A stretch of 64,000 nucleotides of DNA from Aquisphaera giovannonii (GCF_008087625.1 NZ_CP042997.1:5394001-5458000); one strand, 5' to 3'; shown: positions 28,444 to 38,109, counted from the first letter of the stretch. The notes: generated from the sequence alone by a model not told the origin. Translations and numbers: made by a program.

Positions 28444-28559
28444 GGGCCGAGGGTGGCTGCCGTCCGGGAGCGGCTGGGTGCGGCGGCATGACCAAGCTCA
28501 GCCGCGTGAGGCCGGGGGTAACCTCGAATCTCGCGTCGGCGCGGCGGACCGAAGCAGGC
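28444..28559. repeat. dispersed intergenic repeat A, copy 2
   Basis: A 116-bp block in register with 8577-8692. The copies are about 19.9 kb apart in the same orientation. Confidence 0.7.
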
Positions 28560-28740
28560 GTCGCGGCTGCCGACGGGGCACTCCAAAGGGGCCCGTGTCA
28601 GGTCGTCGCTGAAGCCTCAACGCCGGATGGCGGGCGGTCCTCGCTACGATTTCGAACGGTCTTATGCCGCCTCCGCCCGCGGTGTCTGAGGATCGCTCGT
28701 TTTTGGGACGCACCTTTGTGGGACGCCGTCGGGCGTAGCT

Positions 28741-29529
28741 TTAGGAGCACGCCCAGCCGAAGGCCACGACCTCTTTGTGCTCAGGGCATTGAGTGATGTG
28801 ACCGCAACCAACATCTCCAAACATGAACGGGACATTGTTTTGGGAGTCGAGTTGAAAGACGTGCGTCATCCGGCCCCCGCACTTGGGGCACGAGGGATAC
28901 TCGACGCCTTGGACCCAGGCCGGCCAGCCGGCGAGTTTATCTCCGGGCTCGCTGTTCGCGATTTCCTCCGCCGGGCATTCGCTCATCCTGCTCGTGACGT
29001 CGAAATTCAACTCCTGGCACTCGAGACGAAGAGTGCCGTTTTCAAAGTTATAAGTATAAACAAGACCCAGCTCATCATGCTCGCAGGGGGTGGGCAGGTC
29101 GTCGAAGCGGGTCCAGCCAACGATTTGCTTCGCTGGCAAGTGTTTGTGCCGTGGGGACCTGGGGACCGCCACGGATGGGCCACTCGGATGCACGACGCGA
29201 ACGCGGCTGAGGTCGTCCGCGAACGGCTCTGAGCCGCCGTAGCCTTGGCAATCGTCTCGCGTGCAGTAGAACAATTGCAGCAGACCCGTCCCGAATCGCC
29301 CGCCGAGCTCCCCGGGTAAGTCGCTCAGGTCGATCTGTAGGAAAAGGGAAAGCGGATGGTTGCAAACGCTGCAATCCGGCCACGGTGAGTCCGGCCCGAT
29401 CCAAGGGGTCCCGCAAAACTTCGATGCCGTCGGGGACCCATCGCCTTCTACCACGACAGGCTTCCACGCTGGGCGTCGGTGCTTGGCCAACCAGGGAGCT
29501 AGGCTATCGACGATTTCGTCAATTTTCAT
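28741..29529 (-). CDS. DUF1963 (YwqG-like) protein
   Basis: A cytoplasmic protein of 262 residues without signal. The DUF1963 pattern is visible: PTASKFCGTPWIGPDSPWP, CSVCNHPLSLFLQIDLSDLP, LLQLFYCTRDDC, then GGRMTHVFQLDSQNNVPFMF and GCGHITQCPEHKEVVAFGW. Four Cys pairs (CSVC, C..DC, CPKC, C..C) suggest metal binding. The function of the family is unknown. The gene is isolated between repeat-rich stretches. Confidence 0.88.
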   Translation of the reverse strand: MKIDEIVDSLAPWLAKHRRPAWKPVVVEGDGSPTASKFCGTPWIGPDSPWPDCSVCNHPLSLFLQIDLSDLPGELGGRFGTGLLQLFYCTRDDCQGYGGSEPFADDLSRVRVVHPSGPSVAVPRSPRHKHLPAKQIVGWTRFDDLPTPCEHDELGLVYTYNFENGTLRLECQELNFDVTSRMSECPAEEIANSEPGDKLAGWPAWVQGVEYPSCPKCGGRMTHVFQLDSQNNVPFMFGDVGCGHITQCPEHKEVVAFGWACS

Positions 29530-29786
29530 GTCGGAGCCGTCCTTTGCCGCGTGCGGGGGCCGAGATCTAAGCTCACTACAACTATCCTAACGATTGGCGT
29601 CTCGGTCGACCCCGCGTCCTCTGTCTCAAAAACGCCCGTTCCTGGCACATTCGGAGTCGAAGCGGCCAGAGGCAGACTGCCAGCCCCCAACTCGCTCGGG
29701 AAGGCGTCTCACAATCGGCGTCCGCGGACGCTGCCGGGAGAGATAAGTTTTGGCACATCCCCTCGATCGCCGCCACGAGGAGGGCG

Positions 29787-29969
29787 ATGCCGATCGAATC
29801 CGCCCGAGTCTCGATCCCGGAAGAGGGCCTCGGCCTCCGGCTCGACGCGCTGGCGCGGGTCGGATGCGACAAGATCTCCTCGGATACGATGAGCGGGGCC
29901 TGGATCGCCCGGCCGCACCTCGAACGAGCGTTCCCCGACTTCCGCGAGGGGGACGCGCTCGTCGACTGA
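29787..29969 (+). pseudogene. serine recombinase (resolvase/invertase) N-terminal relic
   Basis: A 60-codon reading recalls the resolvase start: ESARVSIPEEGLGLRLDALA, GCDKISSDTMSGAW, RPHLERAFPDFREGDALVD. These align with the ARVST..GL..QLDAL..GCD.I..D..SG motifs. It stops where VWKLDRLGRS is expected, and the catalytic Ser context (YARVS) is altered to ESARVS. No later domain was found, so this is a decayed fragment. Confidence 0.6.
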
Positions 29970-30095
29970 CAGCTCGAGTGCCTCGCCGACGCGACCTGCG
30001 CGATCGTCGAGTCGAAGCGGCGACTCTGCTCGCTTCGGTGCAGCCGACCGAGGTATCCGCAGGCGGTTGTGGTGCGAAGCACGGGGCTTCATTCC

Positions 30096-30142
30096 CGACG
30101 AACTCGCTATGGAGGCGGCCTGTCTGTCGTCCGAGTCGGTGG
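30096..30142. repeat. dispersed repeat B1, copy 2
   Basis: Counterpart of 28161-28207. Its end overlaps the direct repeat that borders the foldback element. Confidence 0.6.
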
Positions 30143-30470
30143 CATCGTCCCAAGTGCTGGAGCCCCAACTTGACGCTTGGCCCGGGAATCCATGGACACG
30201 TGACCGCCCGCGTGAGCGGGTGGTTCGGACGGGCGAAACCTCCAGCCTCCGGCGTCAGCCGGATCTGCGGGGCCGGCCTCTGCCGGCGGGAGGAGCCTCG
30301 TCCTCGCCCCGATGCCCCGGCGTCCCGGGTCGCACCGACGTGCGAGGCTGGAGGCTTCGCCCATCCGAACCACGATCCGACGATCGTGGTCACACGCGCA
30401 TGCGGGATCTTGCCAACCGTCAACCTCCCCGCGATGGCTCCCCGGTCATTCGGGACGATCCCGAGTCGGT
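30131..30470. mobile_element. foldback (MITE-like) element with 10-bp flanking direct repeat
   Basis: A ccgagtcggt at 30131-30140 recurs exactly at 30461-30470. Between them lies a long imperfect palindrome. The outer ends share atcgtccc/gggacgat. Inner arms 30171-30205 and 30375-30420 pair partly (ttgacg.ttggc...gtgacc). The best arm, 30221-30249, pairs with 30344-30372 at 27 of 29 positions. The central loop (30250-30343) is GC-rich. It splits repeat B1 from B2. It has no coding capacity, so movement would need a transposase supplied in trans. Confidence 0.65.
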
Positions 30471-30511
30471 TGATTCTGCTGCAGCTGCGACGGTTGTTGG
30501 AATGACACATG

Positions 30512-30596
30512 CCGCCGTTCGCTTGCCAGCCTCGGCCCGTGAACGGCGAAGTCCCGGCCGGGATCCGCAACGGACGCCTACGACCTGCTCATCCGG
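30512..30596. repeat. dispersed repeat B2, copy 2
   Basis: Counterpart of 28246-28329, displaced from B1 by about 330 bp through the foldback element. Confidence 0.65.
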
Positions 30597-30666
30597 ATGT
30601 GGGGCGCGGCGTCGCGCCCCTGGGTCGCTCGGAGTAGGGGGCCAGGCTGGCGGCTAGCCTCCGCGC

Positions 30667-31566
30667 CTACTTCCCCGCGCCCTTGAGATACCGGTCGAAG
30701 AACGCGATGGTGTCCTCCTTGGTGCGGGTCAGGTCCGGCTCGCCCCAGCCGTGGGACGCGCCCAGGAGGAGCTCGACGCGGCCGGGGACGCCGGCTGCGG
30801 TCATGGCGTCGGCCAGCTTCGTCGCCTGCGTGTGGGGGACGAGCGGGTCCTTCGTGCCCTGGAAGGTCAGGATCGCCGCGTCGCCCTTCGAGACGTAGGT
30901 CAGGGGGGAGGCCCTGGCCGCGAGCTCCGGCTTCTCCCTCGGGGTCGCGCCGAGCAGGTCCTTGACCATCGGCCGCACGCCCTGAGGGATGTCGTCGGCC
31001 GCCAGGTCCGTCGGGCCGAAGAAGTTGACGACCGCGACGACCTTCGTGTCCGCCCCGCCCTCCGCGCCGGGGCCTTCGAGCCCGTCGCTCGGGCCCGTGA
31101 GGCCGAGCATCAGCGAGAGGTGCCCGCCGGCGGAGAAGCCCATCGCGCCGACGCGGTCGGGGTCGACGCGATATTCCTTCGCGTGCGCCTTGACCCAGCG
31201 CACGGCCTCCTTCACGTCGTCGAGCTGGGCCGGGAACGTCTCCTTGGGGCAGAACCGGTACTGCGGCGAGACCGCCACGTACCCGCGGCGGGCCAGGTCC
31301 GGCATCATGATCTGGCAGTCCTTCTTGTTCCCCGCGCGCCAGCCCCCGCCGTGGATCACGAGCACCGCCGGATACGGCCCGCCCCCCTTCGGGGCGGTGA
31401 TGTCGAGCTTCAGCTCCGCGTCGCCGGCCTTCTTGTAGGTGATGTCCTTGAGGGACACCACCTCGCCGCCCGCCTTCGAGGACGGCTCCTGGGCGAGGGC
31501 GCCCGGGCCCCGGGAGGTCGCGGCCAGCAGGGCCAAACAGGTCACGATGCGAAGGCGCATGGACAT
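30667..31566 (-). CDS. secreted alpha/beta-hydrolase (BD-FAE-like esterase)
   Basis: A protein of 299 residues from ATG 31566, which has GGAGAGG six bases upstream. A signal peptide (MRLRIVTCLALLAATSRGPGALAQ) is followed by the oxyanion motif HGGGW (72-76), the nucleophile GFSAGGH (Ser145) and the terminal ASHGWGEP histidine; an Asp in TKDPLVPH completes the likely triad. This is the bifunctional feruloyl/acetyl-xylan esterase-like group, so hydrolysis of ester groups on plant polysaccharides is plausible. The gene is transcribed toward the repeat region and is not obviously in an operon. Confidence 0.9.
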   Translation of the reverse strand: MSMRLRIVTCLALLAATSRGPGALAQEPSSKAGGEVVSLKDITYKKAGDAELKLDITAPKGGGPYPAVLVIHGGGWRAGNKKDCQIMMPDLARRGYVAVSPQYRFCPKETFPAQLDDVKEAVRWVKAHAKEYRVDPDRVGAMGFSAGGHLSLMLGLTGPSDGLEGPGAEGGADTKVVAVVNFFGPTDLAADDIPQGVRPMVKDLLGATPREKPELAARASPLTYVSKGDAAILTFQGTKDPLVPHTQATKLADAMTAAGVPGRVELLLGASHGWGEPDLTRTKEDTIAFFDRYLKGAGK

Positions 31567-31721
31567 CTCGATCCTCTCCTCCATCGGCGGCGACGGCGAT
31601 CGCGGCGCGGGGCGTCCCCCCGGTCGGCGTCGATCGCGCTGGCTCGGCGCCTACCATAGCGGCGGCGCAGCACGGACGGTAGGGAGTCGCGGGCGAGTCG
31701 GGTGGGCGGCCGTACCTCCTC

Positions 31722-34700
31722 TCAGCGGGCGAACGGATCCGCGGGCATGGCCAGGTCCAGCATCAGGAGCCGGAACTCCGGCCGGTCGCGTACGAGGTCG
31801 AGGGCGTGCTCGGTGCGGAATGCATGAGCCTCGCGAAAGCCCATTCTGAGCGCCCTGTCGAGCAGCCACAGCGCCGTGGCGGCCTCGGGGGCGGCGGCGG
31901 AGGAGGGGACGCCCGAGCCGTCGCGCCCGGCCAGGGCGGAGTGGCCGCAGGCGGTCTCGAACCACTCCTCGCCCGATCGCGCCGGCAGGCCGTCCCAGAG
32001 CGCCAGCGCCCTGCGGGCATCGGCCGCGGCGCCGGCGGGGTCGCCGAGGTCGCCGCGGGCCAGCCCCCGGCGCCGCAGGCTCCACGCCAGGTGGCTGCGG
32101 AAGACCACGACATCCGGGCCCTCCCCGACCAGCCGCTCCCGGATGACGATCGCCCGCTCGTAGTTGTCGCGGGCCTCGGCGACACGGCCCACGGAGCGGA
32201 TCACGTCGCCGATGTTGGTGTGGTCCGAGGCGAGCGAGTTGCGGAAGGTCGAGGCGTTCGAGCTGCTCTCCACGAGCGCCCGGGAGAGGCCCATCGCCGC
32301 GTCGTACTCCGCCTCCGCTTTCGCCGGCTCCCCCGACTTCCAGGCCAACGTCCCGAGGAGGCGGTGCGTCATCGCGAGGCGGCCGCGGAAGACGGCGATG
32401 GTGGGCTGCTCCTCGGCAAGCTTCGCCAGGGTCGCCAGGCCCGCGCGGTAGGCCGCCTCCGCCTCCACCACCTTGCCGGTCGCCGCCAGCACCCTGCCGA
32501 GATTGAACTGGCTCAGCGCGATGCTGTCCCGCAGTTCGGGATTTGCGGGATCGTCCGCGGCGAGCTCCAGCTGCAGCGCGAGGGCCGCGCGGTACTCGGA
32601 CTCCGCCTCGGCGGGGCGCCTGAGCTCCAGCAGCACGTAGCCCAGGGTCGCGTGGAAGTCGGTGATCGCGGTGCGCAGCGCCCGGAGGTCGGGGTTCTCC
32701 TCGACGAGCCTCGCCTGGATCGCGAGGGCCTCTCGGAACTCGGGCTCGGCCTCTGCCGGCCGCCCTGATTGGGTGAGGGCCATGCCGAGCCCGTAGCGGC
32801 TCCCCGCCAGGCTCTGCCGATGGCCCGAGACCGCGGGCTGCTCCTCGACGAGCTCCCGCCAGGTCTTCACCGCCGACCTCGAGAACTCGACGGCCTCGTC
32901 GAGGCGTTGCGCGGCCTCATACCAGGCGCTCATCGTGCCCTGGCATGATGCCAGCTCGCTGCGCAGCTTGACGTCGCCCGGGTTCCGGGCCAGTTGCTCG
33001 CGGGCAAGGTCCAGGGCCCCCTGATACAGCCCGATCGCCTCGTCATACTTGCCCTCGTCGGCGCGCAGGAAACTCAGATAGGTGAGGCAACTGGCCTGCG
33101 AGGCGAGGTATTTCGGCTCCTCGGGGCGGCCGCGGGCGAGCGCCTGCCCGATGGCCAGGCTGCGGCGGAAGGCCCGCTCGGCCTCCTCCCGCTTCAGGTC
33201 GACGTTCTTGAGCTGGTCGCCGAGGACGACGAGGATCGCGGCCAGGGCGTCCCGGGCGTCCGGGTCGTCCGGATAGTCGGCGACGAGCCGCTCGTGGAAC
33301 TCGACGGCCCGCGTCAGGAGCGGAGGGACCTCGGATTTGGGCCCGATCTGCTTCAAGAGCGAGACCACGGCGCGCAGGCTCCGGCCGGCCTCGACCTTGA
33401 CCGCCGCGTCGGCCCCCGGCTCGCCGGCGAGTGCCTCTCGCCCGGCCAGGACGCGGCGATGCAGGGCCAGCGCGTCGGCCCGACGGCCGAGCTTCGCGTC
33501 CAACTCCGCCAGCTCGAAGTTCGACGCGAGCAGGGCCCGCCGCGAGGCGTCGTCGTCGCCGGCCTCGAGGACGCGTCCCAGCCTGTCGTAGAAGTCGCCG
33601 GCCGAGCCCAGGAGGCGGTCGCGGAGGGACTTGAACTTGGGCTCCTTCAGCAGGAAGTCCTCGCTGACGCCGGTGTGGAACGTCTTGATCGCGTCCATGG
33701 CGAGGTTGTACCGCTGCTCGACCCGGGCGTTGGCGGCGGCCAGGTCGGCGTTGGCCTTGGCCTCGCGGCCGTAGGCGACCGTCAGCTCGCCGTTCTTCTC
33801 GCGGAGGGCGCGGTTGGCCCGGGCCTGCACGGCGATCGTCGCCGCCGTCCCGCCCACGGTCGCGATCAGGACGGCCGCCGCCAGCGCCGCCACCGTCGGC
33901 CGCCGCTTGCACCAGAGCCACGCCCGCTCCACCACCCCGACGCGGCGGGCCGCGATCGGCCGCGAGGCGAGCCAGGCCCGCAGGTCGTCGGCCAGCGCCT
34001 GGGCCGAGGCGTAGCGGCGGCGCGGATCCTTATCCAGGCACTTCAGGCAGATCGTCTCCAGGTCGCGCGGCGCCCGCGTGTTCAGCCGGGTCGGCGGCTC
34101 GGGGGGCCGCGTCCTCAGGGCGTCGAGCGTCTCGACCACGGTGTCGCCGCCGAACGGGGCCCGCCCGGTCAGCAGCGCGTACAGGACCGAGCCGAGTCCG
34201 TAGACGTCGGTCGCCGTGGTGATCCCGCCGCGGCGGCCGGCCGCCTGCTCGGGCGCCATGTAGGCCGGCGTGCCCAGGATCGCCCCGCTGGCCGTCATCT
34301 CGACATCGGCCTCGAGCCGCTTGGCCAGGCCGAAGTCGGTGATGTGCGGGCGGCCCTCAGCGTCGACGAGGATGTTGGCCGGCTTCAGGTCGCGGTGCAG
34401 GATCCCCCGGGAGTGGGCGTGCGCCAGCGCATCGGCCGCCTCGGCGACGAGCCTCGCCGCGGCCCTCGGGTCGTCGCGGTATCGCCCCGGCAGCGGGCCC
34501 AGGCTCTCGCCGCGGACGAGCTTCATCGCGAGGTACTGCTGGCCCTGGTGCTCGCCCACCTCGTACGCGGACACGATGCCGGGGTGGTCGAGCAGGGCCA
34601 CCGCCTCGGCCTCGTTCTGGAACCGGCGCAGCTCGGCGTCGTCGGCCAGCAGGCCGGCCTTGATCATCTTCAGGGCCACCGGCCGATTCAGGCTCACCTG

Positions 34701-35072
34701 CCGGGCCTCGTACACCACCCCCATGCCGCCGCGCCCCAGCTCGCGCCGCACCTCGTAGTCGCCGAAGTATCGCACGGCCGCCCCGGGGGGGAGGGCAGCC
34801 GGGGCGACGGGGTCCGCGGCCGTCCGCGTTTGGCCGCCCGGCACGTCCGACCACTCGCCCGTGGCTTCGGCCGGGGCCGGTCGCGGGGTATGGGCCCCGG
34901 TCGCCTGCGGGTCGCCCCCCCCGGGGACGGCGGCCGGGATCGCGGCGGTGTCGTCGGAGCCGGACGATCCGCGGCCCGGGGCCGGCTGCATCCGGCAGCG
35001 AGGGCAGGGGCCCTCGGGACTGTCCGCCGGGCGCCCGGCGCCGCAGGCCGGACAGCGATTCGTGTCAGACAT
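31722..35072 (-). CDS. membrane Ser/Thr protein kinase with TPR array
   Basis: A protein of 1116 residues from ATG 35072 (AAGGAG six bases upstream). It has an N-terminal zinc-ribbon-like CPACG...CPRC (7-26), a disordered Pro/Thr-rich stretch, then a kinase domain (about 105-370): GRGGMGVVY, ALK lysine 135, HRDLKPAN with Asp228, DFG at 246-248 and YMAPEQ. One membrane helix lies near 393-415. The remaining 700 residues are TPR-like repeats (for example KSGEPAKAEAEYDAAM), presumably outside the membrane. The layout is standard for planctomycete Hanks-type kinases. Targets are unknown. The cysteine pairs before the kinase may bind zinc. Confidence 0.93.
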   Translation of the reverse strand: MSDTNRCPACGAGRPADSPEGPCPRCRMQPAPGRGSSGSDDTAAIPAAVPGGGDPQATGAHTPRPAPAEATGEWSDVPGGQTRTAADPVAPAALPPGAAVRYFGDYEVRRELGRGGMGVVYEARQVSLNRPVALKMIKAGLLADDAELRRFQNEAEAVALLDHPGIVSAYEVGEHQGQQYLAMKLVRGESLGPLPGRYRDDPRAAARLVAEAADALAHAHSRGILHRDLKPANILVDAEGRPHITDFGLAKRLEADVEMTASGAILGTPAYMAPEQAAGRRGGITTATDVYGLGSVLYALLTGRAPFGGDTVVETLDALRTRPPEPPTRLNTRAPRDLETICLKCLDKDPRRRYASAQALADDLRAWLASRPIAARRVGVVERAWLWCKRRPTVAALAAAVLIATVGGTAATIAVQARANRALREKNGELTVAYGREAKANADLAAANARVEQRYNLAMDAIKTFHTGVSEDFLLKEPKFKSLRDRLLGSAGDFYDRLGRVLEAGDDDASRRALLASNFELAELDAKLGRRADALALHRRVLAGREALAGEPGADAAVKVEAGRSLRAVVSLLKQIGPKSEVPPLLTRAVEFHERLVADYPDDPDARDALAAILVVLGDQLKNVDLKREEAERAFRRSLAIGQALARGRPEEPKYLASQASCLTYLSFLRADEGKYDEAIGLYQGALDLAREQLARNPGDVKLRSELASCQGTMSAWYEAAQRLDEAVEFSRSAVKTWRELVEEQPAVSGHRQSLAGSRYGLGMALTQSGRPAEAEPEFREALAIQARLVEENPDLRALRTAITDFHATLGYVLLELRRPAEAESEYRAALALQLELAADDPANPELRDSIALSQFNLGRVLAATGKVVEAEAAYRAGLATLAKLAEEQPTIAVFRGRLAMTHRLLGTLAWKSGEPAKAEAEYDAAMGLSRALVESSSNASTFRNSLASDHTNIGDVIRSVGRVAEARDNYERAIVIRERLVGEGPDVVVFRSHLAWSLRRRGLARGDLGDPAGAAADARRALALWDGLPARSGEEWFETACGHSALAGRDGSGVPSSAAAPEAATALWLLDRALRMGFREAHAFRTEHALDLVRDRPEFRLLMLDLAMPADPFAR

Positions 35073-35310
35073 CGACGGCTCCTTCGCCAGCATCCCGCGG
35101 CGCCGCGTCCCATCGCTCATCGCCGCATCATAGAATGCCATTCTACGAACGATCGCGACGACTTTCGAGGGCCCTCGACCGAGACGCGGCCGCCCGCCCA
35201 TTGCGAAGGCGGCGGGGGGCCGTCCCCTCCCCATCGTCGGGGGCCAGCCTCGACCGCCTCAGGCCTATGCGGGGGCGGGGGGGCTTCCGGAGGAGGCATC
35301 GCCGGCCCCC

Positions 35311-35424
35311 GGTAGCCGCAGCAGGGCGGAAGGCGATGGAACGGGATCGCCCCGGCCGGCGAGCGAGACTTCATCGCGCGTCTCGGCCCGCCCGGCCGTG
35401 GTGTCGCCACGCTCCGCCACAGGG
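35311..35424. repeat. foldback repeat family D, copy 1
   Basis: Left arm 35311-35351 (ggtagccgcagcagggcgga..gggatcgcc) and right arm 35394-35424 (ggccgtggtgtcgccacg..) correspond to the two arms of the copies at 37.8 and 47.1 kb. It lies between a kinase start and the DUF1559 stop. Confidence 0.5.
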
Positions 35425-35425
35425 C

Positions 35426-36331
35426 TCAGTACGAATCCGCGCTGATGACCTCCTTGCCGTCGCGGGTGAGCAGGGCGTACCAGGCGGCCTTGTTCATGGT
35501 CGCGCGGAGGGGGCGGACGGAGCCGTCGCAGAGGAGGAAGTGGGTCTGGCCGACGTGGAACGAGCCGGAGAAGACCTTCCGGAGGAGCGGGTCGTCCTTC
35601 TGCGCCGGGTCGGCCGTCTGGAGGAAGTCGGGCGAGGTGGCGACGTCGAACTCGCTGCCCGCGTAGCCGCCGACGTCCCAGCCCTGGCTGTCTCGCTTCT
35701 CGCCGACGGCGATCGTGTTGGACATGCCGTCGCGGATGTCCTGGGTGCGGAAGCACGTGGTCGGCCCCTTCGGGCCGGTCGCCTTCACGGTCAGCATGAC
35801 GCCCCGGTAGCCGCCGTTGATCTTCGCGAAGTCCTGCCCGAGCGTGTTCTGGCTCCCGCCCCAGTTCGCGGCGTAGTTGCAGCGGCCGAAGGCCGAGCCC
35901 GTCGGGTACTTCGTGCCGTCGAACCGCACCACGTCCTCCGACGCGAGCGGCGACTGCTCCAGGGGCGATTCCGGGCAGAGGAACGAGGCGATCTGCGCGC
36001 CGACCACCGTCCGGTTCGACGGGTCGAAGTTCTCGACGTTGAAGTTGTACGCCGCGTAGAGCGGGCGCTGCTCCATCTCCGGGAGGATCAGCGCGAAGCA
36101 GGACTGGTTGACGCCGTGCCCCGTCCCGGCCACCGCGCTCATGGGGAAGACGTTGCGCTCGCCAAGGTACGACGCCAGGGCGATGCCGATCTGCTTCAGG
36201 TTGTTCTGGCACTGGGCCCGCCTCGCCGCGGACCTCGCCGACTGCACGGCGGGCATCAGCAGGCCGATGAGCACCGCGATCACCGCGATCACGACCAGCA
36301 ACTCGATGAGCGTGAAGGCCGCCCGTCGCAT
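35426..36331 (-). CDS. DUF1559 pseudopilin-like protein
   Basis: A protein of 301 residues from ATG 36331. The type IV pilin-like N-terminus is complete: FTLIELLVVIAVIAVLIGLL, then MPAVQSARSAARRAQCQNN with the early Glu of the prepilin motif. The C-terminus carries GQTHFLLCDGSVRPL, the H-x(n)-DGSVR motif typical of the family. Planctomycete genomes hold dozens of such proteins; they are thought to be exported by a pseudopilin route. No other pilus gene is adjacent. Confidence 0.95.
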   Translation of the reverse strand: MRRAAFTLIELLVVIAVIAVLIGLLMPAVQSARSAARRAQCQNNLKQIGIALASYLGERNVFPMSAVAGTGHGVNQSCFALILPEMEQRPLYAAYNFNVENFDPSNRTVVGAQIASFLCPESPLEQSPLASEDVVRFDGTKYPTGSAFGRCNYAANWGGSQNTLGQDFAKINGGYRGVMLTVKATGPKGPTTCFRTQDIRDGMSNTIAVGEKRDSQGWDVGGYAGSEFDVATSPDFLQTADPAQKDDPLLRKVFSGSFHVGQTHFLLCDGSVRPLRATMNKAAWYALLTRDGKEVISADSY

Positions 36332-36444
36332 CGTCCACCCCCGTGGCCGGGAAGCCGCGGGGCGGCTTCGGGGCGAAGAACCCATGTATTTTGAAATGCG
36401 GATCGCTCGATCCTCGGAATTCTACGGCCGGCCCGGCCCCCCGG

Positions 36445-37452
36445 CTAGAACCAGAGGGCCTTCTCGACGACGTTCCGGAGCGGCTCGCCCCGGGCGAACC
36501 GCCCGACGTTGTCCGCCAGCAGCGCGAGGTGCCGCCCGGCGATGGCGGTCGAGTACCCCGCCGTGTGCGGCGTGAGGATGACGTTGGAGAAGTCCCAGAG
36601 CGGGTGGCCGGGCGGCAGGGGCTCGACCTCGTAGACGTCCAGCGCCGCGCCGGCCAGCCGGCCCGCGCGGAGGGCGGCCACCAGGTCGTCGAGCACCACG
36701 ATCGCCCCCCGTCCTACGTTGATCAGGTAGCTGGTGTGACGGAGGAAGCCCAGCGTGCTGGCGTCGAACAGCCGGGTCGTCTCCGGCGTGTGGGGCGCGG
36801 CGATGACCGCGAAGTCGCTCCAGCGGAGCAGGTCGGGCAGGGTCACGACGTCGTCCACCCGCTCGACGCCCTCCGGCGCCCTGACCCGGTCGGGATGGCG
36901 ATCGACGCCCCGGACCGCCATCCCGAAGGCGAGCGCCCTGCGGGCGACCTCGCAGCCGATCGCCCCCATGCCGAAGATGCCCATCGTCGCCCCGGGCAGG
37001 AAGATCGTGGCGCGGTCCATCGCGTTGACCACCCCCGGCCCCGCCGCGAAGCTCACCCGGGCCCCGGAGCCCCCCTCGGGCTCGTACCGGCGCTCGAGCT
37101 GGCGCCGGGCATAGATGTGGAGGTTCCTCGCGAAGCAGAGCACGTACCCCATGACCTGGTCGGCGATCACGTCGCCGAAGAGCCCCCGGGTGTTCGTCAG
37201 CACGCACGGATGGTCCACGAGCGCCGGGAAGACGTAATGCTCCAGGCTCGCCGTGAAGGCCTGCACCCATCGCAGCCGGTCCGCGCGGGCGAGCATCGCC
37301 GGCGTGACCTTGCCGAGGAACCCGTCCGCCCCCGGCATCGCCCCCTCCGCCTCCTCCGCGGTCGCCGCGTTGACGAACGTGGCCTGCGGCGCGGCCCGCC
37401 GCAAGGCCTCCAGCCGCTCCGGCTCGACCGCGGGATGGATCACCAGCTTCAT
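36445..37452 (-). CDS. D-2-hydroxyacid dehydrogenase (NAD-dependent)
   Basis: A protein of 335 residues from ATG 37452. It has the usual two-domain layout: substrate-binding N-terminus, the nucleotide-binding motif GIFGMGAIGCEVARRALAFG near 185, then APHTPETTRLFD and INVGRGAIVVLDDL. Catalytic Arg is in NVGRG, Glu in LDVYEVEPLP and His in LTPHTAGYS. It likely reduces or oxidises a 2-oxo/2-hydroxy acid in the cytoplasm. The first codons (MKLVIHPAVEPERLEALRR) are duplicated at 41050-41137. It once diverged from a DUF1016 gene, now a relic at 37673. Confidence 0.9.
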   Translation of the reverse strand: MKLVIHPAVEPERLEALRRAAPQATFVNAATAEEAEGAMPGADGFLGKVTPAMLARADRLRWVQAFTASLEHYVFPALVDHPCVLTNTRGLFGDVIADQVMGYVLCFARNLHIYARRQLERRYEPEGGSGARVSFAAGPGVVNAMDRATIFLPGATMGIFGMGAIGCEVARRALAFGMAVRGVDRHPDRVRAPEGVERVDDVVTLPDLLRWSDFAVIAAPHTPETTRLFDASTLGFLRHTSYLINVGRGAIVVLDDLVAALRAGRLAGAALDVYEVEPLPPGHPLWDFSNVILTPHTAGYSTAIAGRHLALLADNVGRFARGEPLRNVVEKALWF

Positions 37453-37672
37453 CGGCTCCTCCGAAACGATGGCCCCGGGGATGGCCGGCGGCCACCGCCC
37501 CGGTGACACGATGGCCCTTCCGGGGGGCGGCCGCAAGGGGATATCGATACCCATAGAGTCGGGGTTCCAACCCCCGAGGCGCAGACGCGGGGGACATGGA
37601 CCATGATAGGGAGAGCTGGAGGCGCGACACCGGCCAACCGGCCGCCTTCATGGCCCGGTCCGAAGTGCCGGC

Positions 37673-37800
37673 ATGAGGGAAGCCTCCTCACCCCTCCCCC
37701 CCGACCATGCCGTCCTGCTCGGGAAGGTCAAGGACTGCATTTCCCGGGCCCAGGCGCGGGGCACCCTCTCGACCGACGACGTGGCGGTGGTCTCGCAGCC
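37673..37800 (+). pseudogene. DUF1016 nuclease, 5' relic
   Basis: From ATG 37673, PLPPDHAVLLGKVKDCISRA and QARGTLS match PSLPPDYPALLKEIKDRIAH and QTRAILS at the start of the intact DUF1016 gene at 41350. Similarity ends after about 35 codons, where a foldback repeat begins. The upstream 220 bp also match between the two places. Confidence 0.75.
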
Positions 37801-37818
37801 TCATCGGGTCGCCGGCCC

Positions 37819-37938
37819 GGGTGGCTGTGTTGGAAGCGCAGCGACACCACGGTCGATTGGGCCGATGCGAGGATCGAGGCCTGGCCCACGGGCCATGGCG
37901 ATCCCGCGGCATCGCCCCCGGCTCCGCCGCAGCCACCC
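37819..37938. repeat. foldback repeat family D, copy 2
   Basis: Arm 37819-37860 (gggtggctgtgttggaagcg..) pairs with 37897-37938 (ggcgatcccgcggcatcgcc..agccaccc). The arms are about 42 bp with several mismatches and a 36-bp centre. The element directly follows the DUF1016 relic, and the rest of 37940-38109 shows no gene. Confidence 0.6.
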
Positions 37939-38109
37939 GGATGGCCGGCGATCTCGGCGCCGAGGGCCTCCATCACGCCCGGCGCACGCTTCAGCCGGTT
38001 GAACCGCAAATCCCCGCGACGACCGCACCGTCCGAGACCGAGCGACGATCCACAGGCCGGGGATCTCCCAACCGGACTCCGGGGGCACGCCCCGCCGCCC
38101 TCGACCGCA

